NCBI GenBank assembly: GCA_030152605.1
Contig: JASLJB010000257.1
Span: 1 to 19,004 of the forward strand
Direction of reading: 5' to 3'
Source of the DNA: Acinetobacter sp.
GTDB taxonomy: Bacteria > Pseudomonadota > Gammaproteobacteria > Pseudomonadales > Moraxellaceae
Length of the DNA stretch: 19,004 bases
Shown here piece after piece: positions 14,130 to 19,004 of the stretch; position 1 is the stretch's first letter, and every line of letters begins with the position of its first letter. The notes below the pieces were generated by a model, which made no database searches, was not told where the DNA came from, and was given only the letters and a program-made list of their open reading frames with translations. Made by a program: the position numbers and the translations under genes.

Positions 14130-14861
14130 ATGGCTGATATACGGATCACTGGCAGAATGGTTAATTTTACCCGATTAACCTTTGATACGCATGATCATGA
14201 TGTCATCCGTCAACAGCTGACGACTATGCTCAATGACACGGCCTCGCAAGGGGTATTGGTGATTATTGACACCACAGTCGAGCAAGAACTCATTGCATTG
14301 ATTCAACTTTTAGTAAGTCTAGACCTACAACCGATGGCGGTGATTGATGGTCTGCTCGGTGATCAAGCCCGCGCGATCCAGTTTCCTGTGATTGCAGCAG
14401 ATCGACCATTACAGCGCATCAAAGCAACGCGCGAGCAAGCGATTGAAGCTGTCGTCGATCCGGCCTTGGCAGACTCAACTGCACCGCAACATACTTTACT
14501 CAGCAGTGCAGCAAAATCTGTTGCTCATATGACCTCGTATCACGATGAGGTTTTACGTACTGGACAATGTCTGGTGCAAGATCATGGCGATATCATTGTT
14601 AATGCCGGCATTAACAGTGGTTCTGAAGTGATTGCTTCAGGAAATATACATGTCTACGGCAGTGTTCGTGGTAGAGTCATTGCCGGTGCAGGCGGTAATA
14701 TCAGTGCGCGAATTTTTTGTCATTCTTTAGAAGCCGAGCTGGTTTCTATTGCAGGAACCTATTGTGTAGCAGATGATATTCCTGAGAAAATGCTCAAAAA
14801 AGCAGTACATGTTTACTTGAATGATCAACAAGAGCTAGAATTCCAAGCTCTCGAATTTTAA
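14130..14861 (+). CDS. minC: Septum site-determining protein MinC
   Basis: MinC inhibits FtsZ assembly away from midcell and is brought to the membrane by MinD. The 243-residue product has the variable N-terminal FtsZ-inhibiting domain (about 1-105), a linker rich in Ala/Ser, and the C-terminal beta-helix domain (about 140-240) with 'GQCLVQDHGDIIVNAGINSG', 'GNIHVYGSVRGRVIAG' and 'IFCHSLEAELVSIAGTYCVAD', which binds MinD. Ribosome site TAAGGA eight bases before ATG. First gene of minCDE. Confidence 0.95.
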   Translation: MADIRITGRMVNFTRLTFDTHDHDVIRQQLTTMLNDTASQGVLVIIDTTVEQELIALIQLLVSLDLQPMAVIDGLLGDQARAIQFPVIAADRPLQRIKATREQAIEAVVDPALADSTAPQHTLLSSAAKSVAHMTSYHDEVLRTGQCLVQDHGDIIVNAGINSGSEVIASGNIHVYGSVRGRVIAGAGGNISARIFCHSLEAELVSIAGTYCVADDIPEKMLKKAVHVYLNDQQELEFQALEF

Positions 14862-14925
14862 TGTATAAACTAAACACCATAAGATCCCGTACAACGGGGA
14901 AACGACCATAATAGGAGTGGATTCG

Positions 14926-15738
14926 GTGGCGAAAATTGTTGTCGTTACATCAGGCAAAGGTGGTGTAGGTAAAACTACAACTAGTGCATCTTTTGCAACA
15001 GGTTTAGCCCTACGTGGTCATAAAACTGTTGTGATCGACTTTGATGTAGGTTTACGAAACTTAGATTTGATCATGGGCTGTGAACGCCGTGTTGTATATG
15101 ACTTTGTGAATGTTTTAAATAACGAAGCTCGTCTACAACAAGCGCTCATTCGCGATAAAGATATTGAAAACCTGTATATTTTACCGGCTTCGCAAACACG
15201 TGATAAAGATGCACTCACGGATGAAGGTGTGGCCCGGGTGATGGATGAACTTTCACAAGAATTTGACTATGTGATTTGTGATTCTCCTGCGGGGATTGAA
15301 CGCGGCGCTATTTTGGCGATGTACCATGCTGATGAAGCGATCATTGTAACCAACCCTGAGATTTCCTCAGTACGTGACTCCGATCGTATTATTGGTATGC
15401 TCGACAGTAAAACAAAAAAAGTAGTGCAAAACGAAGGACGAATCCGCAAACATTTGTGTATCACTCGTTTTAATCCAGAGCGTGCAGATAAACAAGAAAT
15501 GTTGACCATCGAAGACATTTCTAAAGATATCTTACGCGTTCCAACCTTAGGGGTTATTCCTGAGTGTCCAAGCGTGCTTCAAGCTTCCAACGAAGGTAAA
15601 CCTGTGATTCTGTATACGGATGCGGGTGCAGGCCAAGCTTACGATGATCTCGTAGCACGATTCTTAGGTGAAGATCGACCGTACCGTCATATTGAAGTGA
15701 AACCCAAAGGTTGGTTAGCACGTTTATTTGGAGCGTAG
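14926..15738 (+). CDS. minD: Septum site-determining ATPase MinD
   Basis: ParA/MinD-family ATPase that binds the membrane as an ATP dimer, recruits MinC and is released by MinE, giving the pole-to-pole oscillation. Deviant Walker A 'GKGGVGKTT' (residues 10-18, with Lys11 and Lys16), switch region 'DFDVGLRNLDL' (about 38-48), Walker B 'YVICDSPAGIE' (about 116-126), and the C-terminal amphipathic membrane helix 'KGWLARLFG'. Start: GTG 14926 is chosen because AGGAG (14913-14917) lies eight bases before it and the product then begins 'MAKIVVVTSGKGG' with 270 residues as in E. coli. The longer GTG at 14917 overlaps that ribosome site. Confidence 0.96.
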   Translation: MAKIVVVTSGKGGVGKTTTSASFATGLALRGHKTVVIDFDVGLRNLDLIMGCERRVVYDFVNVLNNEARLQQALIRDKDIENLYILPASQTRDKDALTDEGVARVMDELSQEFDYVICDSPAGIERGAILAMYHADEAIIVTNPEISSVRDSDRIIGMLDSKTKKVVQNEGRIRKHLCITRFNPERADKQEMLTIEDISKDILRVPTLGVIPECPSVLQASNEGKPVILYTDAGAGQAYDDLVARFLGEDRPYRHIEVKPKGWLARLFGA

Positions 15739-15740
15739 AC

Positions 15741-16013
15741 ATGGCAGGATTTTGGAGTAAACTTTTTAGCAGTGATGAAAAACCCTCAAGTGCCCAAACT
15801 GCAAAAGATCGCTTAAAAGTGATCGTGGCATCTGAGCAAGGCTTAGGCAAACGCCTGAGTCAAGACAAAATCGACCAGATGAAAAAAGAGATCATGCAAG
15901 TGGTCAATCGTTATGTGCGTGGCGTCGACGAACAAAACATTCAAATGCAAGTTCGTTCTGAAGCCAACATTGAAATGCTTGAAATGAATATCAATTTACC
16001 TGAAGAGCATTAA
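15741..16013 (+). CDS. minE: Cell division topological specificity factor MinE
   Basis: Stimulates MinD ATPase and restricts MinCD to the poles. 90 residues. N-terminal membrane-targeting amphipathic segment 'MAGFWSKLF', MinD-contact region 'TAKDRLKVIVASEQGLG' (about 20-36), then the C-terminal dimerisation domain ending 'IEMLEMNINLPE'. Start ATG 15741 is two bases after the minD stop, with GGAG inside the minD 3' end; a longer reading frame beginning inside minD is not credible. Confidence 0.95.
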   Translation: MAGFWSKLFSSDEKPSSAQTAKDRLKVIVASEQGLGKRLSQDKIDQMKKEIMQVVNRYVRGVDEQNIQMQVRSEANIEMLEMNINLPEEH

Positions 16014-16045
16014 TTCTATAACTGATTGGTCAAGTACATGTATTC

Positions 16046-16078
16046 AAGGCAAAATGGCAAAGGCTATTTTGCCTTTTT
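16046..16078 (+). terminator. Rho-independent terminator of minCDE
   Basis: A ten-base stem AAGGCAAAAT (16046-16055) / ATTTTGCCTT (16066-16075) with a ten-base loop, followed by TTTCATTC, 32 bases after the minE stop. Confidence 0.8.
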
Positions 16079-16188
16079 CATTCATAGACATCCCTTGGAA
16101 CGCTGCGCTGCATTGAATTTTAAATTTCAGCTTTTAGCTTTAAAGTTCCAGCGCTTCGGCATCGTATTTTGCATTCGAGCTATTAAGT

Positions 16189-16240
16189 GATTGCGGCGTA
16201 GTTGATTACGGCTCAGTTGATTGCGACTCAGCTGATTGCG
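16189..16240. repeat. 15-bp tandem repeat, about 3.5 units, in front of the PA4642-like gene
   Basis: Units 16189-16203 (GATTGCGGCGTAGTT), 16204-16218 (GATTACGGCTCAGTT), 16219-16233 (GATTGCGACTCAGCT) and the partial 16234-16240 (GATTGCG). Between the minCDE terminator and the next gene's ribosome site, so it may fall in that gene's leader or promoter. Confidence 0.8.
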
Positions 16241-16284
16241 CCAAGGGAATCGATTTTAGTTTTTTAAATTGAGGAGATGCGGTT

Positions 16285-16572
16285 ATGGCATTATCACAGC
16301 CAGCGACGTTTAACGAAGAATGGTCTGATGAGCGGGTATTTGCCTATCTCAGCCAACTTCCGCCAGCGGGTGAAAATGCAGATTTTCATGTGCTTTATCA
16401 TGCCTATAAACATATGCGTCCCAGCGATTACCAACGCCTATTGACGCGTTTTGTTGCTGATGGACGTGACCTCAATGCGAAAAACAGTCAGGGCCAGCGT
16501 ATTCACGACGTGATCGCAACATTTCCACGTCATTCCGAAGCGTTTCTCGATCTGCTTGCCCAGTTTGCTTGA
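16285..16572 (+). CDS. PA4642-family small conserved protein
   Basis: 95 residues, acidic, no signal or membrane segment. The pattern 'EEWSDERVFAYLSQLPPAGENADFHVLYHAYKHMR' followed by 'DGRDLNAKNSQGQRI' matches what I recall of the uncharacterised PA4642 family, in which the protein opens with W(S/T)D(E)RV..YL...PPAG and carries an ankyrin-like 'LNAK(D/N)..G' motif. Function unknown. Ribosome site GAGGAG eight bases before ATG. Separated from minCDE by a terminator, so probably its own unit. Confidence 0.7.
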   Translation: MALSQPATFNEEWSDERVFAYLSQLPPAGENADFHVLYHAYKHMRPSDYQRLLTRFVADGRDLNAKNSQGQRIHDVIATFPRHSEAFLDLLAQFA

Positions 16573-16594
16573 TCTGTGACCAAGATGACTCCAA

Positions 16595-16632
16595 AAAAAA
16601 TATCGACAGCCCAACACTGTCGATATTTTTTT
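16595..16632. terminator. Bidirectional terminator between the PA4642-like and VOC genes
   Basis: Stem TATCGACAG (16601-16609) / CTGTCGATA (16617-16625), loop of seven, with an A-run on the left (16593-16600) and a T-run on the right (16625-16632), so it works for both converging genes. Confidence 0.88.
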
Positions 16633-16656
16633 AGAGGGAGAAAGGTCTAGCGCCAA

Positions 16657-17040
16657 CTAAATCATCATGGGGGTACACATTTCGATCAAAAAGCCATTGA
16701 TGTCTTCAACATAGGCGATGGACTGTCCCCAAGGCATTTTTTCAATCCCTTGGATTTCCTTTGCTCCCGCCAATTTGGCTTGGCGTAAATCATATTCGAG
16801 TTGATCGGTGACAAAAGCCAATTCAAAACTCGGTGTTTGGATATCAGCGCGTTGTGGTTTCTTCCCCAAAGATCGAATCAGCTCAAATGAGCTTAAAGCA
16901 ATGGTGGTTTGACCACTCTCAAGTTCAGCATAGTCTCCTTGTTCATGTTGAAATTTCAATTCAAAGCCAAAAGCATTTTTATAAAATAGCGCTGTTTTTT
17001 TGACATCCTCAACATATAAAATCGTATATGCAAACCTCAT
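16657..17040 (-). CDS. VOC superfamily (glyoxalase/bleomycin-resistance-like) protein
   Basis: 127 residues with two beta-alpha-beta-beta-beta modules. Module 1: 'MRFAYTILYVEDVKKTALFYKNAFGFEL' to 'YAELESGQTTIALSS'. Module 2: 'FELAFVTDQLEYDLRQAKLAGAKEI' to 'AYVEDINGFLIEMCTP'. A terminal acidic residue in 'FLIEMC' (Glu) matches a usual metal ligand position; the first-module ligand is less clear, so metal binding is uncertain. The reaction cannot be told: members include glyoxalase I, dioxygenases and antibiotic-binding proteins. Start ATG 17040 is preferred (GGAGA ten bases upstream; product begins at the beta1 strand). The frame stays open 16 codons further upstream, but that segment does not look like the domain. 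Confidence 0.75.
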   Translation of the reverse strand: MRFAYTILYVEDVKKTALFYKNAFGFELKFQHEQGDYAELESGQTTIALSSFELIRSLGKKPQRADIQTPSFELAFVTDQLEYDLRQAKLAGAKEIQGIEKMPWGQSIAYVEDINGFLIEMCTPMMI

Positions 17041-17645
17041 TTTCTTATCATCTCCATCGAGTACCGTCATTATTATGAATAAAATCAATTAAGGCATCGC
17101 ACGTCTTGTGCGCGTTTGAGGTCTTAACTGATCCAAAGCAATTTCACGGATGAAATTGAAATCGGTGCATCCACGCGGGAATTAAAATAACTCTGCGATC
17201 AAACTGGACAGATCAGACTGCTCAGATAGAATCTGTCATCTAGAATGTGATCCGTTGGATCAGACCCGATCGAAAAAATTATTTTCATCGTTCATATTTC
17301 TAATTGTTTTATAGATCTGTGCCGTCTTAGAAAATCAACGATCGCGTTTTTACTGGCTTGACTTGGATCAATAATTGATCTACAGCCATAGTGGAATAAA
17401 TAGCCTGAAAGTTCAATCAAAAATTTTGACCATTTTCGTCAACAGCAATTTTATACCGCGGTGCTAAGCAGGCCGCCGACTCAGCCAAACCAAGCAGGCT
17501 AAAATCATCTCCCCGCGCAGCAGTCTGTAGCTGCACCTTTATCCGACATATAGATCTGAATAAAAAATCCCCCGCAGGACGCGAGCCTTGAGGGGGATTT
17601 CTTTACTGCTGATCTCAATCGTATCAAAGCAAAAATAAAGTACGC
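17041..17645. other. Intergenic region between the VOC gene and ftsK
   Basis: About 600 bases with no credible gene or RNA gene. It contains a perfect 15-bp dyad GATCAATAATTGATC (17366-17380) just after a TTGACT (17358-17363), a GATCCGTTGGATC dyad near 17250, and the ftsK terminator. It also carries the promoter for the VOC gene at its left end. Possibly remnants of lost genes; nothing recognisable remains. Confidence 0.55.
17565..17600 (-). terminator. Rho-independent terminator of ftsK
   Basis: Nine-base stem AAATCCCCC (17565-17573) / GGGGGATTT (17592-17600), with an inner AGG/CCT pairing in the 18-base loop. The A-run at 17562-17567 supplies U residues on the minus strand. It begins 45 bases after the ftsK stop. 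Confidence 0.85.
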
Positions 17646-19004
17646 TTAAACTAAAATATCACGCTTTCCGTTAGCCCCCATGCCACTGACGATGCCGTTT
17701 TCTTCCATTTGATCGATGATCCGGGCTGCACGGTTATAGCCTAAACTAAATTTACGCTGTAAGGATGAGGTTGAGGCTCTGCGGGTTTCCAAAACAAAAG
17801 CCACGCACTGATCATACAGTGCATCACGATCTGGACCACCCTCACCCTCCTCAAAGCCACGCGAAGACGACTCCTCATCAAATGGAGTCAAAATTTCATC
17901 CACATAATTGGGTGAACCACGCTCACGCCACGCATCACAGATACGGTTGACTTCATCATCTGAAATAAAGGCGCCGTGCACACGTTCAGGCTCAATCTTA
18001 CCTGGGCCCAAGAACAGCATGTCACCATGACCAAGTAGATCCTCAGCACCACCGGCATCCAAAATGGTTCTGGAGTCGATTTTACTGTTCACGCGTAACG
18101 CAACCCGGGTTGGGATATTGGCTTTGATCAGACCTGTGATCACATCGACTGATGGACGTTGAGTCGCAAGCAGCAAATGAATCCCCGCAGCACGTGATTT
18201 TTGAGCCAGACGGGTAATCATTTCTTCCGCTTTTTTACCCACTTGCATGATCATGTCCGCAAACTCATCCGCCACAATCACGATCATCGGTAAAGAGGTC
18301 AGACGTGGTGCGCGTTGTTGCGTGGCCGAATCACTTGGTTTCCAAGTCGGATCGATCAGGTCTTCACCATTGGCGATGGCTTCTTCAACCTTGCGGTTAT
18401 AGTCACTGATTTTACGGATCTTGAGGAAGGACATCAGCTTATAACGACGTTCCATCTCATTCACACACCAGTTTAGGGCGCTGACTGCATCTTTCATATC
18501 CGTCACCACAGGGGTCAGGAGATGCGGAATATCGTTATAGTTAGCCAACTCAAGCTGCTTGGGATCGATCAAGATCAGGCGCAATTGATCTGGGGTGTAC
18601 TTGAGCAACATCGACAAGATCATGGCATTCACCGCCACGGATTTACCTGAACCGGTAGTCCCGGCCACCAACATATGCGGTGCCTTGGCCAAGTCAGTCA
18701 AGACTGGATTACCGGAGATATCCTTACCCATCGCCATCGAAATCAATGCATTCGGATCACGATACGCCGGTGTCGCCAACAATTCTGTCAGACGCACCAT
18801 TTCACGGGCGCTGTTCGGGACTTCAACCCCGATATAGGGTTTGCCCGGAATCACCTCAACCACACGGACCGAAGCCATCGACATAGAGCGTGCCAAGTCG
18901 CGTGAAATATTGGTGACTTTGGAGGCTTTTACCCCAGGCGCCAAATCCAGCTCAAAGCGTGTCACCACCGGACCCGGCTGTGCTTCAATGACTTTGGCTT
19001 TGAC
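17646..19004 (-). CDS. ftsK: DNA translocase FtsK, C-terminal part (gene continues beyond the window)
   Basis: FtsK pumps the chromosome terminus at the closing septum and activates XerCD at dif. 452 codons are visible and the frame is still open at base 19004, so the N-terminal membrane domain and linker are outside. Seen, counted from the window edge: alpha-domain start 'GPVVTRFELDLAPG', beta-domain Walker A 'GTTGSGKS' (115-122), Walker B 'LILIDPK' (143-149), 'ADEFADMIM', 'LLLATQRPSVDVITGLIKANIPTRVALRV', 'AGGAEDLLGHGDML'. A linker follows, then the winged-helix gamma domain ('TSSLQRKFSLGYNRAARIIDQMEENGIVS') that reads KOPS sites. The ORF that starts at an internal Met (18968) is only part of the gene. 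Confidence 0.95.
   Translation of the reverse strand, partial: VKAKVIEAQPGPVVTRFELDLAPGVKASKVTNISRDLARSMSMASVRVVEVIPGKPYIGVEVPNSAREMVRLTELLATPAYRDPNALISMAMGKDISGNPVLTDLAKAPHMLVAGTTGSGKSVAVNAMILSMLLKYTPDQLRLILIDPKQLELANYNDIPHLLTPVVTDMKDAVSALNWCVNEMERRYKLMSFLKIRKISDYNRKVEEAIANGEDLIDPTWKPSDSATQQRAPRLTSLPMIVIVADEFADMIMQVGKKAEEMITRLAQKSRAAGIHLLLATQRPSVDVITGLIKANIPTRVALRVNSKIDSRTILDAGGAEDLLGHGDMLFLGPGKIEPERVHGAFISDDEVNRICDAWRERGSPNYVDEILTPFDEESSSRGFEEGEGGPDRDALYDQCVAFVLETRRASTSSLQRKFSLGYNRAARIIDQMEENGIVSGMGANGKRDILV

Overview
This window looks like ordinary chromosome of a gammaproteobacterium in the Moraxellaceae, most probably Acinetobacter. The evidence is family-level protein resemblance, moderate base composition, and recognisable gene neighbourhoods: bamE facing rnfH, algC-argB, aat-bpt, and minC-minD-minE followed by a PA4642-like gene. 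No mobile element, CRISPR array, rRNA or tRNA was seen. The genus call is from memory and was not checked by a search.

Region 1 (1-6500) is envelope and metabolism. bamE (+) meets rnfH (-) at a shared bidirectional terminator. rnfH is translationally coupled to a short, degenerate sodium:neurotransmitter-symporter-like membrane protein. Then, all on the minus strand, come a class II glutamine amidotransferase (YafJ-like), an OlsB-like GNAT acyltransferase, argB, and algC (phosphomannomutase/phosphoglucomutase) just upstream of argB. Two families of 14-16 bp tandem repeats lie at the 3' end of the amidotransferase gene.

Region 2 (6500-11000) starts with a 460-base AT-rich intergenic stretch. 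A free-standing riboflavin-synthase-like gene follows, then a ferritin-like 'metal-dependent hydrolase' and rimI, which has a clear sigma70-type promoter embedded in an inverted repeat. On the minus strand is the N-degron pair aat-bpt, which adds Leu/Phe or Leu to protein N-termini and marks them for ClpS/ClpAP.

Region 3 (11000-16650) holds an OmpA-family glycine-zipper lipoprotein (-). Opposite it is a plus-strand run: a YihG/PlsC-type acyltransferase, a membrane protein whose N-terminal half resembles an ion-channel voltage sensor with no pore, the division-site genes minC, minD and minE, and a small PA4642-like protein.

Region 4 (16650-19004) has a VOC/glyoxalase-like gene, about 600 bases without a gene, and the C-terminal motor and gamma domains of the DNA translocase FtsK, which runs off the right edge of the window.

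Most of the window is housekeeping. The items most worth a second look are the pore-less voltage-sensor-like protein beside minCDE, the shortened NSS-like protein coupled to rnfH, the riboflavin-synthase-like protein with an altered N-terminal barrel motif, and short tandem repeats at three places at or between gene ends.
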